Source: Streptomyces halstedii (GTDB lineage Bacteria > Actinomycetota > Actinomycetes > Streptomycetales > Streptomycetaceae). Taken from it: a stretch of 64,000 nt of DNA. Shown piece by piece: positions 25,953 through 35,214 of this stretch. The position numbers were made by a program, and so were the translations under genes. The stretch spans positions 62,001-126,000 of the forward strand of contig JOAZ01000021.1 of NCBI GenBank assembly GCA_000720535.1, written 5' to 3'. Positions within the stretch are counted from its first letter, which is position 1. Every line of letters begins with the position of its first letter. The notes beneath the pieces are model-generated. The model did no database searches, was not told the origin of the DNA, and saw nothing but the letters and a program-made list of their open reading frames with translations.

Positions 25953-26723
25953 ATGACCATCCGTACCGGCAGCAAGGCGCTCATCGCCTCCGGGGGCACC
26001 GTCCTGCTCGTCGCCGCCCTCAGTGGATGCGGTTCCACGGACGTGGAGGACGCGCCCGTCGAGACGAAGTCGTTCGCGTACAGCGGCTCGTCCCTCACCA
26101 TCGACGCGGAGAACTCCGTCGTGGACGTCGTGCCCGCCGACGTGAAGGAGATCGAGGTGACCCGCCAGGTCGACGGGTGGGCGCTGCTCGGCAGTGGGCC
26201 CAAGCCCGTCTGGAAGCTGGAGGGCGACAAGCTGACGTTCCGGGTCAACTGCCGGGCGCTGATCAGCGACTGCGGGTCACATCACCAGGTGAAGGTGCCC
26301 CGGGGCATCGGGCTGGCGGTCGAGGCGGACAACGGGAAGGTCACCGCGTCCGGGTTCGACACCGAGCTGGCGGTGTCCTCGGACAACGGCGGCGTCGTCG
26401 TACGGGACTGCAGCGGGCCGCTGGACCTGAGGAGCGACAACGGTTCCGTCCTGGCCGAGCGGTTCTCCGGGACCTCCCTGATCGCCCGGTCGGACAACGG
26501 ATCGGTGAAGCTCGGGTTCAGCGCGGTACCGAAGCTGGTGGACGTCACCAGTGACAACGGCGGTATCACCATCGACCTGCCGCCCGGGGACGAGGAGTAC
26601 GCGGTGTCCGCCTCCACCGACAACGGAAACGTCTCCGTGGACGTCCCCCGGAGCGACAAGAGCCCCTATGTCGTGAAGGCGAGCAGCGACAACGGCGAAG
26701 TCAAGGTCCGAAGGGCGAACTAA
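25953..26723 (+). CDS. DUF4097 beta-repeat lipoprotein
   Basis: 256 residues. A lipoprotein signal peptide ends in the lipobox LSGC with Cys26 as the lipidated residue. The mature part is a right-handed beta-helix-like DUF4097 domain in which the motif SDNG or DNG recurs at roughly 20-25 residue intervals (for example AVSSDNGGVVV, LRSDNGSVL, IARSDNGSV, VTSDNGGITI, ASSDNGEV). Two cysteines near residue 100 may form a disulfide. Exported and anchored outside the membrane; members are related to putative adhesins and envelope-stress sensors, but function here is unknown. Confidence 0.88.
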   Translation: MTIRTGSKALIASGGTVLLVAALSGCGSTDVEDAPVETKSFAYSGSSLTIDAENSVVDVVPADVKEIEVTRQVDGWALLGSGPKPVWKLEGDKLTFRVNCRALISDCGSHHQVKVPRGIGLAVEADNGKVTASGFDTELAVSSDNGGVVVRDCSGPLDLRSDNGSVLAERFSGTSLIARSDNGSVKLGFSAVPKLVDVTSDNGGITIDLPPGDEEYAVSASTDNGNVSVDVPRSDKSPYVVKASSDNGEVKVRRAN

Positions 26724-26793
26724 CCGGCCCCCGTGTTCGTCCTTACTGGTGCGAGAATGAACCGGGCAGGGCAGATCGGCACGGGAGAGGGAT

Positions 26794-28161
26794 GTGACGG
26801 CGACGCACAGACGGCCGCGGGTACGGGCGAGGGGCGGCTCGGCCGTCCGGGACGTCCTGGGGCTGATGCTGCTGCCGGTGACGCTGGTCGCCGCCGCCCT
26901 GCCGGGCGCCTTCGCCGGCGGGGGCACCCGGCGTTGGTTCGGCGGCCGGGGGGAGAGCCAGCGGGCCGACGCGCAGGCCGCGAAGGACGCCGCCGCGGCC
27001 GCGTTCTACGAGCTGGACACCGCGCAGCGGGATCTGAACATCTCGATCGAGACGATCACCGCGGTGGACAGTTCGCCCCGGGCCCGTAAGGCGGTGGAGG
27101 ACTTCGCCGCGCTGGGCCGGCGGATCGACGAGGCCAGCCACACCTACATCACCGCGGTCGACGAGCACGATCTCGACCGGGACGACCTGGAGCAGTCGGT
27201 CGCCGCCGCCGCGAAGACGCGGCTGACCCGGGCCAAGGACGATCTGGTGCGGGTGAAGGCCGACTTGGACCGTTTCGCCCAGGGGCTCGGGCCGCTGCTG
27301 GGCAGCGCGGAGACCCAGTTGGCGCGGCTCGCCCCCGCCGTGGAGCGGGCCCGCCAGGCCCTTCTGGGGGCGAGCAACGCCCTGGACGCGGTGCGGGCGT
27401 CCGGGCTGCGGGCCGATGACCTCGCGGCCCGGCTGGCCGCTCTCGCCCCGGAGCTGACCAAGCTGAACCAGGGCGCCGGGCAGCACGGCGTTGCCGGGAC
27501 GCTCCAGCGGGCCGACCAGGTGCTGCGCGACGCGGAGGCCGTACGGGCGGAGGCCGCGCGGCTGCCCGAGCGAGCCGCCGAGATCGACCGCCGCCTGGTG
27601 ACGCTGCGGACCCGCGCGCAGGCGCTGACGACCCGCGCCGGGCAGGTGGAGCCCGTGCTCAGCGAGCTGCGGCGGCGGTTCGCGGCGGCCTGCTGGCAGG
27701 ACCTCCAGCCCGTGCCCGAGCAGGCGGCGACGAACGTGCGGCAGGCCGAGGAGAAGCTGGCCGAGGCCTCCCGGGCGCGGTCCGAGCAGCGCTGGGCCGA
27801 CGCGACCGCCCGGCTCAGCACCGTACGCGCCTTGCTGAACGCCACCGACGAGGCGGTATCGGCCGCCGGTGACCGGTTGAACCGCCTGAACGCCGTGTCG
27901 AAGGACCCGCAGGCGGAGATCGAGCGCACCCGGTTCGCGATCCGGGACGCCCAGCGGCTCGCCATGGCCGGACGGCAGACCCCCGATCCGCGTCACGCCC
28001 GGCCGCTGGACGACGCGGTGGCCCGGCTGGAGCGGGCGGTCGCCGGTCTGGAGGGTCGCCACCCGGACTACTGGCACTTCCTGACCGAGACGGAGGCCGT
28101 GCGGCAGACGGCGACCCGGGTGGTCTCCGCGATCCGGGACGAGATGAGCGGCAGCGCCTGA
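26794..28161 (+). CDS. Coiled-coil membrane protein of unknown function
   Basis: A 455-residue protein from GTG 26794. A basic N-terminus and one hydrophobic segment (VLGLMLLPVTLVAAALPGAFA, about residues 20-42) anchor it; the rest is almost entirely alpha-helical and rich in Ala, Arg, Glu and Leu with heptad-like spacing, suggesting long coiled coils. Membrane-tethered helical-rod proteins of this kind are found throughout Streptomyces, with no established function. It is followed by a tandem repeat that duplicates its own last codons. Confidence 0.75.
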   Translation: MTATHRRPRVRARGGSAVRDVLGLMLLPVTLVAAALPGAFAGGGTRRWFGGRGESQRADAQAAKDAAAAAFYELDTAQRDLNISIETITAVDSSPRARKAVEDFAALGRRIDEASHTYITAVDEHDLDRDDLEQSVAAAAKTRLTRAKDDLVRVKADLDRFAQGLGPLLGSAETQLARLAPAVERARQALLGASNALDAVRASGLRADDLAARLAALAPELTKLNQGAGQHGVAGTLQRADQVLRDAEAVRAEAARLPERAAEIDRRLVTLRTRAQALTTRAGQVEPVLSELRRRFAAACWQDLQPVPEQAATNVRQAEEKLAEASRARSEQRWADATARLSTVRALLNATDEAVSAAGDRLNRLNAVSKDPQAEIERTRFAIRDAQRLAMAGRQTPDPRHARPLDDAVARLERAVAGLEGRHPDYWHFLTETEAVRQTATRVVSAIRDEMSGSA

Positions 28162-28226
28162 CAGGCTGAGCGGCAGCGCCTGACAAGGCTGAGCGGCAGG
28201 GCCTGACGAGCTGAGCGGCGGCGCCC
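28145..28226. repeat. Four tandem 22-23 bp copies of the gene's 3' end
   Basis: The sequence TGAGCGGCAGCGCCTGAC, covering the last codons and stop of the coiled-coil gene, recurs at 28145, 28167, 28190 and 28212, with increasing divergence. Slippage duplication of the gene end is the simplest explanation. Confidence 0.8.
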
Positions 28227-28415
28227 GAGGCCGGGCCGCGAGGCCAGGACTTGTCACCCGCCGCCCCCGGGCCGAAGCTGGACATACGGGAACTACTGGG
28301 TACCCCGGGTGACCGGGGACCACCGGAAGTACGTACGTACGTCCACCCGGCGGCTTCCGTCCGGGCCCGTCGTGTCCGGGCCGCGCCAGCCGTACGGGGG
28401 CGAGGGGAGACCGTC

Positions 28416-29150
28416 ATGGTCACTCATGTCCCGCATCCGCATCCCACCCGGGCGCACGCCCGTGACCCGGGCCGGCGCCCGGCACGGAGCCGGTGGCGTC
28501 GCGGGGCCATCCGGCTCGACGAGCAGCTGCCGGTGGACCACAGGCTCAGCCGGGTCTACCGGATCGGGGCCGGTCTGATGGGGCTGTTCCTCATCGCCTT
28601 CGGCATCCTGGGACTGATCGACCGCATCGGCTTCTTCGACACCGGCGGCGACACCGTGGCCGGGCTCAACACGAACGGCACGCTCAGTGTGCTGTCCATC
28701 TGCATCGGTCTGCTGCTCTTCGTCGGCCGGATCATCGGCGGGAACTTCGCCTCGACGCTGAACACGGTGCTCGGCGTCGCCTTCATCCTCAGCGGCTTCG
28801 TGAATCTGGCCTTGCTGGACACCAGCATGAACTTCCTGGCCTTCCACATGCAGAACGTGATCTTCAGCTTCCTGGTCGGGCTGCTGCTGATGACGTTCGG
28901 GATGTACGGGAGGGTGAGCGGCGGTCTGCCCCACGACAACCCGTACTGGCGGGCCCGCCACCCCGAGCAGGTGGCGCGCGACGACGACCTGCCTGACGAC
29001 CTGCGTGCGGAGCTGCGGCCGGGCCCGGCACCGCTCGAAGCACCGCCCGAAACGGGGCCCGAAGCACCGCCTGAAGCCTCGCCGGGCAGGTCCCAGGACC
29101 GCGCCCGGAAGCCCGGCGCCTGGCGCAGGAGAAGGGCGCGGCACTCCTGA
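28416..29150 (+). CDS. DUF4383 membrane protein
   Basis: 244 residues from ATG 28416 behind GGGGAG. A basic N-terminal region of about 45 residues is followed by four membrane helices with the DUF4383 pattern RVYRIGAGLMGLFLIAFGI, LSICIGLLLFVGRIIGGNFAS and LNTVLGVAFILSGFVNLALL. The 80-residue C-terminus is acidic, Pro-rich and probably disordered. Family function unknown. Confidence 0.85.
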   Translation: MVTHVPHPHPTRAHARDPGRRPARSRWRRGAIRLDEQLPVDHRLSRVYRIGAGLMGLFLIAFGILGLIDRIGFFDTGGDTVAGLNTNGTLSVLSICIGLLLFVGRIIGGNFASTLNTVLGVAFILSGFVNLALLDTSMNFLAFHMQNVIFSFLVGLLLMTFGMYGRVSGGLPHDNPYWRARHPEQVARDDDLPDDLRAELRPGPAPLEAPPETGPEAPPEASPGRSQDRARKPGAWRRRRARHS

Positions 29151-29290
29151 ACGAGCCGTGGGGCGTCGGGCGCGGTCCTGTGGGCGTGCGAGGCGTGGGG
29201 ATCCACGCCCCGCGCGCGGGCGCCCGTCTCCCGGGTGAAGGGCCGCACCAAGTCCCCCACCGCCCGGAATCGATCATCTAACCTGGGGCC

Positions 29291-29518
29291 ATGCCCCGTT
29301 ACGAGTACCGTTGCCGCCCCTGTGGCGAGACCTTCGAGGTCAGCCGTCCCATGGCGGAGTCGTCCGCCCCGGCCGCCTGCCCCGCCGGGCACGAGGACAC
29401 CGTGAAGCTGCTGTCGACCGTCGCGGTGGGCGGCTCGTCCGCGCCTGCGGCGTCCTCGGCGCCGGCCGCCCCCGCGGGTGGCGGTGGCGGCTGCTGCGGT
29501 GGCGGCTGCTGCGGCTGA
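29291..29518 (+). CDS. FmdB-type zinc ribbon protein
   Basis: A 75-residue protein beginning PRYEYRCRPCGETFEV. Cys8 and Cys11 with Cys30 and His34 can make a zinc ribbon of the FmdB/regulatory type. The C-terminus is an Ala/Ser stretch followed by a Gly/Cys tail (GGGGGCCGGGCCG) that adds four more cysteines, a feature seen in actinobacterial members. Proposed roles are regulatory or chaperone-like; none is proven. Convergent with the O-methyltransferase. Confidence 0.85.
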   Translation: MPRYEYRCRPCGETFEVSRPMAESSAPAACPAGHEDTVKLLSTVAVGGSSAPAASSAPAAPAGGGGGCCGGGCCG

Positions 29519-29567
29519 CCCCGCAGGACGCCCACTCACCTGCGGCTGACCGCCAGGGGACGCCCGT

Positions 29568-30227
29568 TCACCTGCGGCGGGAGAGCGTCAGCCCGTCCGC
29601 CACGGTGAGCATGACGCTGTCCATCCGGGCGTCGTTGAGCACATGGTCGTTGAACTCCTTGATCGCCGCCGTCGATCCGGTCGCGTACGGGTCGGTGACG
29701 CCCCCGTGGTAGAGGACGTTGTCCGTGACGACCAGGCCGCCGGTCCTCATGCGCGGGACCAGCTCCTCCCAGTACGGGAGGTAGTTCCCCTTGTCGGCGT
29801 CCAGGTAGGCGAGATCGATGTGCGGCTCGTCCGGCATGGCCCGCAGGGTGTCCAGGGCGGGGGCGATCCGCAGGTCGATCCGGTCGGCGACGCCCGCCTC
29901 CTCCCACGCGGCCCGGCCCACCGCGGTCCACTCCTCGGAGACGTCGCAGGCGATCAGCGTGCCGTCCGGCGGTAGCGCCTGGGCCATCGCCAGGGCGGAA
30001 AAGCCGGTGAACGTGCCGACCTCCACGACATGGCGGGCGCCGACCAGCCGGACGAGGAAGGCGAGGAGCGGCCCCTGCTCCTCCGAGGACTGCATGCCCG
30101 CGCGGTCGGGGAACCCGGTGCGGGTGGTCTCCACCAGCTCACGCTGTACCGCGTCCAGGGGCGGGTTGTGCGCCAGCATGTACGCGTACAACTCGTCGGT
30201 GATCTTGGTTTCGTTCCCTCGGGTCAC
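29568..30227 (-). CDS. SAM-dependent O-methyltransferase (caffeoyl-CoA OMT type)
   Basis: 219 residues. The N-terminal helix KITDELYAYMLAHNPPLD, SAM-binding motif VVEVGTFTGFSALAMA, acidic strand end IACDV and the metal-site motif LAYLDADKGNY define the cation-dependent OMT3 family. GTG 30227 is preferred because GAAGAGGG precedes it; an in-frame start at 30263 would add 12 residues. The acceptor is likely a catechol-like small molecule, by family. No biosynthetic partners flank it. Confidence 0.87.
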   Translation of the reverse strand: MTRGNETKITDELYAYMLAHNPPLDAVQRELVETTRTGFPDRAGMQSSEEQGPLLAFLVRLVGARHVVEVGTFTGFSALAMAQALPPDGTLIACDVSEEWTAVGRAAWEEAGVADRIDLRIAPALDTLRAMPDEPHIDLAYLDADKGNYLPYWEELVPRMRTGGLVVTDNVLYHGGVTDPYATGSTAAIKEFNDHVLNDARMDSVMLTVADGLTLSRRR

Positions 30228-30305
30228 GGCGCCCTCTTCCTCGTACACGGCAGGATGCCCCACAGTCTGCCGAAGACGGGCGGCCGAAGACCCCTCACCA
30301 CGCGC

Positions 30306-31208
30306 TCAGCGGGCCTCCGGCCTGCCCCCGGACGCCGTGGTGCGCAGGAAGCGGCGCAGGATCTCCTCACCGGCGGCGACGCCCCGTTCCTCCAGCGCCT
30401 CGGTGTTCGGCGCGTCCCAGCCGCTCTCGGCGAGTTCGCCGTGGGCCGGGCGCCAGGCGTGGTCGGCGGCGAGCAGCAGGTCCGAGTCCAGCAGGGAGTC
30501 GCCCGCCGCGAGGGTCGTGGTGGCGCCGCACCGGCGGGCCACCTCGCGCATCGCGGCGCTCTTGGTGAGCGGCTGGGGGACGGCGTAGATCTTGCGGCCC
30601 TGAAGGGAGACGGTCCAGCCCCGGGGGCCCGCCCAGGCGGCCAGTTCCTTCACCCAGCCGTCGGGCAGGGCCGCGCGGTCGACCACGAGGTAGGCGAAGA
30701 CGTCTTCGGCGACCCGTTCCTTGAGCAGCCACGCGGGGTCGGCGGTGGCGAGGAGGTGGGCGCGTACCTCGGCGAGGGGGGCGCACTCGGAGGCCAGCCG
30801 GGCGGCGACGTGCCGCTGCCAGTCGGGGTCGGAGACACCGTCGACCAGGAGGTGCCCGCCGTTGGCGCAGATCGCGTACCGGGGCGGGGGGCCGGGGAGG
30901 TGGATGCGGTGGTACTGCTCCCGGGTCCGCGTGGTGGTGGGGACGAACACCGTGGTGCGGGCCAGGGTGTCGAGGAGGGTGGCGGCCTCCTCCGTCATGT
31001 ACGAGAGGGGCGCCCGGTCGTAGACCTCGACGCAGAGCAGCCGCGGTGCCCGCGCGTCCTCCATGGTGAGCTGGAGGGCCGCGGCGGAGTAGATCAGCGT
31101 CCGGTCGAGGTCGCTGGCGACCAGCGTCGCGGGAGGCGCGGGGGACGACGGGGGCGCCGGGGCCACGGTCGCGGGGCTCTCGGTCGCCGGGGTCTCGGGC
31201 GTGGTCAC
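30306..31208 (-). CDS. HAD-family phosphatase of the Ter module
   Basis: 300 residues. After an Ala/Pro/Thr-rich N-terminus the HAD motif I is VASDLDRTLIYS with Asp33 and Asp35; TTTRTREQY is motif II, Lys in TKSAAM motif III, and GDSLLDSDLLL motif IV, as in Cof/trehalose-phosphatase-like C2-cap enzymes. The ATG at 31208 overlaps the stop of the phosphoribosyltransferase gene (ATGA), so the two are coupled. In the proposed Ter-linked pathway (Anantharaman, Iyer and Aravind) HAD enzymes dephosphorylate a nucleoside-like intermediate; that role is inference here. Confidence 0.85.
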   Translation of the reverse strand: MTTPETPATESPATVAPAPPSSPAPPATLVASDLDRTLIYSAAALQLTMEDARAPRLLCVEVYDRAPLSYMTEEAATLLDTLARTTVFVPTTTRTREQYHRIHLPGPPPRYAICANGGHLLVDGVSDPDWQRHVAARLASECAPLAEVRAHLLATADPAWLLKERVAEDVFAYLVVDRAALPDGWVKELAAWAGPRGWTVSLQGRKIYAVPQPLTKSAAMREVARRCGATTTLAAGDSLLDSDLLLAADHAWRPAHGELAESGWDAPNTEALEERGVAAGEEILRRFLRTTASGGRPEAR

Positions 31209-33664
31209 TTCCCCGTCACCGCCGTGCCGGACGCGCCGGTCGCGCCGCGGTTGTACTTCGGATGGATCAACCCCACGCAGGTGTACGGGAGTTCGTCCAC
31301 CTCCTCGACCGGCACCCCGCGCTGTTCCGCGAGCAGCCGCACATGGGCCAGGTCCGCGCCCGCGCCGCGCTTGGCGAGGATCTTCCAGGGGACGCGGCGC
31401 AGCAGCACCCGGGTGGTCTCGCCGACGCCGGGCTTCACGAGGTTGACGTCGTGGATGCCGTACTCCTCGCTGATCCGCTCCACGGCGGCCCAGCCCTCCC
31501 AGGTCGGGGCGCGGTCGGCGGTGAGCAGTTCCTTGGTCTCGGCGTCGACGGCGTCCGCGACCTCGTCGAAGCGGGCGGCGACCGTGTCCAGGAAGTAGCC
31601 GGAGACGTCGGAGTCCGCGAGTTCGCGGTAGAACTTGGCGCCGTGGAAGTCGTTCGGGCCGACCAGGTCGGAGCGCAGGACCGTACGCGAGACCAGGCCG
31701 GAGACCGTGGAGTTGAGGCAGGCGGACGGGATGAGGAAGTCCTCACGCGTCCCGTAGGTGCGTACGCAGCCGCCGGGGTCGGCCAGGACCGCGATCTGCG
31801 GGTCGAAGCCGTCGAACTCCTCCAGGGCGGCGGCGAGTTCGCGGGTGATGGCGCCCTTACCGGTCCAGCCGTCGACGAAGACGACGTCGGCCGGGTCGTG
31901 GTGGGCGGCCAGCCAGCGCAGGGCGTTGGCGTCGATGCCGCGTCCCCGGACGATGGAGACGGCGTAGTGCGGCAGGTCGATGCCATGCCGGTGCTGGGCC
32001 CAGCGGCGCATCAGGACCCCCACGGGGGTGCCCGCGCGGGCGAGGGAGACCAGCACGGGCCGGGAGTGCGGGTGTTCGGCGAGGACGGTCTCGGTCACGG
32101 TGCCGACGGCGCGGGCGATACGGCCGGCGGAGGTGGCCAGGGCGGCCTTGAACAGCTCCTGGTACTGCGGGGTGGGCTGGTACTCGACGGGCAGCGACTC
32201 GGCGTAGTGGGCGCCGCCGCTCTGTATCGCCTCCTCGCGTTCCTCGGTGGGTGCCTCCAGTGCCGTGTCCGAGAGGTCCTGGAGCAGCCAGCCGACCTCG
32301 TCCGCCGCGTAGGAGGAGAAGGCGGGACCCCTCAGGGGTTCGGGCAGCATGGCGGCGTCCTGCCTTTCGACGGGTGAGGGCGTCGGGACGTACGAGGGGA
32401 CGACCGCGAGAAGGACACGGCCGGTGTGTCCGGCGAGCTGGTCCAGCAGGCCTCCGGGGGCGTGCAGGGCGGGGGTGTCGGCCACCGAGTCGACGACGGC
32501 GACGACCGCGTCGAAGCCGGCTCCGGCCACGTTGTACGCGTACCGCTCGCCGGGGCCGTCGGAGGGGGTGTCGTGGGCGGGGAAGACCAGCTGGGTGCGT
32601 ATCGCGTAGCCGGGGTCGTCCACGGCGAGGACCGGGGAGCGGGTGGTGGTGGAGTACCGCACCTCGGCGGTGGTGGCGTCCTCCAGGGCGGTGCCGAGCC
32701 GCAGCGGCGCGTACATCAGCTCCTCGAAGCCGAGCACGAGCACCCGGCGGGCGTCGCCCAGGGCGTCCGCGAGCCGGGCCGCCATGTCCGGCAGGGCCGC
32801 TTCCAGGGCGGCGCGGTGGACGGGTGTGAAGCCGTGGCGGCCCCCGTCGGGGACCCCGGCCGGCCAGCCCAGCTCGACCCGGACGGGGGCCGGGCGGGCA
32901 TCTCGGCTCACCGGCGGCGGCTCCTCCTGGTGGGAGTCGGCCCGCACGGCGAGCTGGTCGGCGACCAGGCCGAGGCCCTTCTCCAGGACCCCGTCCGGCA
33001 GGCGCACGGTCCCCCGCGCGCGGGCCACCAGGTCCACGCGGGCGCCGATCTCCCGGGCGAACGCGGTGAGCGTGGCCCGGTCCTCCGGTGACCGCATGTC
33101 GACGAGGGCCACGATGACGTACCGGTCGCGGGGGTAGCGCTCGTGGAGGGCGCGGATGGTGTTGAGCACGGTGTTGCCGGTGGAGAACTCGTCGTCGACC
33201 AGGACGAGGGGTGCTCCCGGGGCGGCGCTCAGCAGGCCGGGCCGCTCGGGAAGCAGGAGGTGGGAGGTGGCGTGCGAGTGGGACTCCTCGAAGCCGCCCG
33301 CCCGTGCGACGCCCTCGACGGGGCGGCGGGTGGAGTGCAGGTAGGGCGCGACGCCGAGGCCGTCCGCGACGGCGTGCCCGAGGCCCGTGGCCGTCTCCGC
33401 GTATCCGAGGACGACCGCGCGGCGCGCCTCGGCCTCGCCCAGCAGGTCGCGCACCCGCTCGCCGAGCTCGTACCCGGCGCCGTACACGACGGACGGCCGC
33501 TGCGGGACGTGCTTGCCCAGGACGTTGGACACCAGCAGATGGGCGCGCTTGGGGTTACGCCGCAGGGCGAGGCCCAGCAGGTCGCGGAGCTCCGTGTCAC
33601 CGACGAGTGCGACACCCAGCCGCTCGGCGACCCAGTCGCCCGACCACTCCACGTCCACTGCCAC
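31205..33664 (-). CDS. Large multidomain phosphoribosyltransferase / StiP-type protein of the Ter module
   Basis: An 819-residue protein from GTG 33664 (AGGA five bases upstream). The N-terminal third is a phosphoribosyltransferase with a PRPP-loop-like motif, LVLVDDEFSTGNT, near residue 152. The middle carries a second region beginning RHGFTPVHRAALEAALPD with beta strands RRVLVLGFEELMYAPL, as in the TRSP domain. The C-terminal part contains VVFVDGWTGKGAITREL near 593, the hallmark of the StiP/PRTase-like family. These domains are often separate genes in Ter biosynthetic clusters; here they form one chain. It is coupled downstream to the HAD gene. Predicted to build a ribosyl-linked metabolite; unproven. 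Confidence 0.85.
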   Translation of the reverse strand: MAVDVEWSGDWVAERLGVALVGDTELRDLLGLALRRNPKRAHLLVSNVLGKHVPQRPSVVYGAGYELGERVRDLLGEAEARRAVVLGYAETATGLGHAVADGLGVAPYLHSTRRPVEGVARAGGFEESHSHATSHLLLPERPGLLSAAPGAPLVLVDDEFSTGNTVLNTIRALHERYPRDRYVIVALVDMRSPEDRATLTAFAREIGARVDLVARARGTVRLPDGVLEKGLGLVADQLAVRADSHQEEPPPVSRDARPAPVRVELGWPAGVPDGGRHGFTPVHRAALEAALPDMAARLADALGDARRVLVLGFEELMYAPLRLGTALEDATTAEVRYSTTTRSPVLAVDDPGYAIRTQLVFPAHDTPSDGPGERYAYNVAGAGFDAVVAVVDSVADTPALHAPGGLLDQLAGHTGRVLLAVVPSYVPTPSPVERQDAAMLPEPLRGPAFSSYAADEVGWLLQDLSDTALEAPTEEREEAIQSGGAHYAESLPVEYQPTPQYQELFKAALATSAGRIARAVGTVTETVLAEHPHSRPVLVSLARAGTPVGVLMRRWAQHRHGIDLPHYAVSIVRGRGIDANALRWLAAHHDPADVVFVDGWTGKGAITRELAAALEEFDGFDPQIAVLADPGGCVRTYGTREDFLIPSACLNSTVSGLVSRTVLRSDLVGPNDFHGAKFYRELADSDVSGYFLDTVAARFDEVADAVDAETKELLTADRAPTWEGWAAVERISEEYGIHDVNLVKPGVGETTRVLLRRVPWKILAKRGAGADLAHVRLLAEQRGVPVEEVDELPYTCVGLIHPKYNRGATGASGTAVTGK

Positions 33665-33704
33665 TTCTTTCCTCACTGCTGTCCTGTGCCGGGCCGGCTC
33701 TTCT

Positions 33705-33798
33705 CCGGCCGGTCCGATGCGAGCCGGTCCGTTGCGGGCCGACGCCCCTCCGGCCGGTCCGTTGCGGGCCGACGCGCCTCCGGCCGGTCGCGTTCGAG
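33705..33798. repeat. 30-bp tandem repeat between two Ter-module genes
   Basis: Two nearly identical 30-base units (33724-33753 and 33754-33783, beginning CCGGTCCGTTGCGGGCCGAC) are flanked by partial units on both sides. They lie in the 176-base space between the aldolase stop and the phosphoribosyltransferase start, where an operon would normally be tighter. Confidence 0.75.
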
Positions 33799-33840
33799 CC
33801 GCCCGTGCCGGTACGAGCCCCCGCTCATCCATGATGCCGC

Positions 33841-35004
33841 TCAGTCCGCCAGCCCCGCCGCCAGGAGTTCCACGAAGCCGATGTCCTCCCGTGCCACGCC
33901 GAACACCTCGGCCCGGCGCAGGGTGCGCTCCGCCCAGGCGCGGTGCGGCTTCACCTCGTTCATCTTGTTCGTGTACGCCGAGCGCAGCACCCCGCCGCCG
34001 CCCCGCTCGGGCCGCAGGATGTCCTGCGCGTCGGTGTACTCCTCGTGGCTGACCACGGACAGCGCGTGCACGGGCTGGACGTGGGAGGGGTGGATGCAGG
34101 TCTTGCCGAGGAGGCCGTTGGCCCGGTCGAGCTCGATCTCGCGGAGGAGACCGTCGAGGTCGTGCTCGATGAGCGCGGTACGCAGTTCGTCGGCCGACCG
34201 CCCCATGAAGGGGCTCCGGCGGAGCTGGGGCTTGAACATGCGCTCCTGGAGACGGAAGTACTCCCACACGGGCCCGGTGATGGTGTACCCGGTGCCGTCG
34301 GAGCGGCCCAGCACGTTGACGACGTCTCCGATGACGGACCCGACGATCTGGACGTCGTACGCCGTCATGTCGGGTGACCGGCGCAGTCCGTAGGCGGAGC
34401 AGAAGTCGGTGACTCCGAGCCGCAGGGCGAGGACGCGCTCGCGGTACCGGTCCACGGTGCGGGCGATGCCCCGGAGCGTCTCGGCCCGGCTCTCCAGGTG
34501 CAGCAGTTCCGGGGATTCCAGGACCGGCATCGCGAACAGCCGGTGCCCGCTCGCGGATTCGGCCTCCGCGAGGGCTTCGAGAAACAGCTCTCCCCGCTGG
34601 GCGGTGAATTTGGGAAGTACGAATCCGGACAACCATTGCGCCGATTCCCCGAGGCGCTTGACGAGGTCGGTGATCTGCTCCGGTTCGCGCACCCGGATGA
34701 AGAGCAGTGGCATCTCGGCGGCGCGCTCCGCGATCTCCGCGAACTGCCGTACGAGATTCGCCTCGGCGCCGACCACTTCGGCGTCGTCGATGGAATCCTC
34801 CAGGCAGAGCACCATGGAGACCACTCCGCGCCCCGCCTGCTTGAGCACGTCGTCGGCCAGCCGCGGCCGGGTCGCGGGGCTGTACAGGGTCGCGCCGAGA
34901 GCGGTCGAGAGCACTTCGGGCGACGAGCCCGCGTCGAACGCGCACGGCTCCTTGAAGAAGAGGCGCTCGCGGGCGACGGGCGGTATGTGCCCGAAATGAC
35001 GCAT
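33841..35004 (-). CDS. HpcH/HpaI aldolase / citrate-lyase beta-like protein of the Ter module
   Basis: 387 residues from ATG 35004. TIM-barrel CitE-like enzyme with [14 protein letters not shown] (metal-binding Glu/Asp), [11 protein letters not shown] (Arg), [13 protein letters not shown] (metal Glu), [15 protein letters not shown] and [10 protein letters not shown], in family order. CitE-like enzymes cleave or form C-C bonds using CoA esters or oxo-acids. Its place upstream of the phosphoribosyltransferase and HAD genes on the same strand matches the Ter-associated biosynthetic set. It is divergent from a TerD gene (211 bp between starts), so a shared control region is likely. Confidence 0.87.
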   Translation of the reverse strand: MRHFGHIPPVARERLFFKEPCAFDAGSSPEVLSTALGATLYSPATRPRLADDVLKQAGRGVVSMVLCLEDSIDDAEVVGAEANLVRQFAEIAERAAEMPLLFIRVREPEQITDLVKRLGESAQWLSGFVLPKFTAQRGELFLEALAEAESASGHRLFAMPVLESPELLHLESRAETLRGIARTVDRYRERVLALRLGVTDFCSAYGLRRSPDMTAYDVQIVGSVIGDVVNVLGRSDGTGYTITGPVWEYFRLQERMFKPQLRRSPFMGRSADELRTALIEHDLDGLLREIELDRANGLLGKTCIHPSHVQPVHALSVVSHEEYTDAQDILRPERGGGGVLRSAYTNKMNEVKPHRAWAERTLRRAEVFGVAREDIGFVELLAAGLAD

Positions 35005-35214
35005 GTGTATCCCCCGTACTGCCCGAAGGCCTGGCAACGTATGACCGGTAATAGTACGTTCGGACGGGTGTCGCTGGTTCCCCGGCCGCGTGAACTTCCG
35101 GTGGCCCGGCCCTTTCCCGCTTCCCTCGCGGCGTGTTCACGCGTGCCCTTCCGGACGGTCCTGGCCTACTGGTCCGTGCCCCCGCGTTGTCCGGCGGGGC
35201 CTCCAGCAGGCAGG

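Noticed and set aside
33665-35140. A 5' extension of the phosphoribosyltransferase frame to 35140, giving over 1300 residues
   Set aside because: The extension runs antiparallel in frame logic through the aldolase gene, is Arg/Pro/Gly-rich and lacks a ribosome site; GTG 33664 has AGGA at the right distance.
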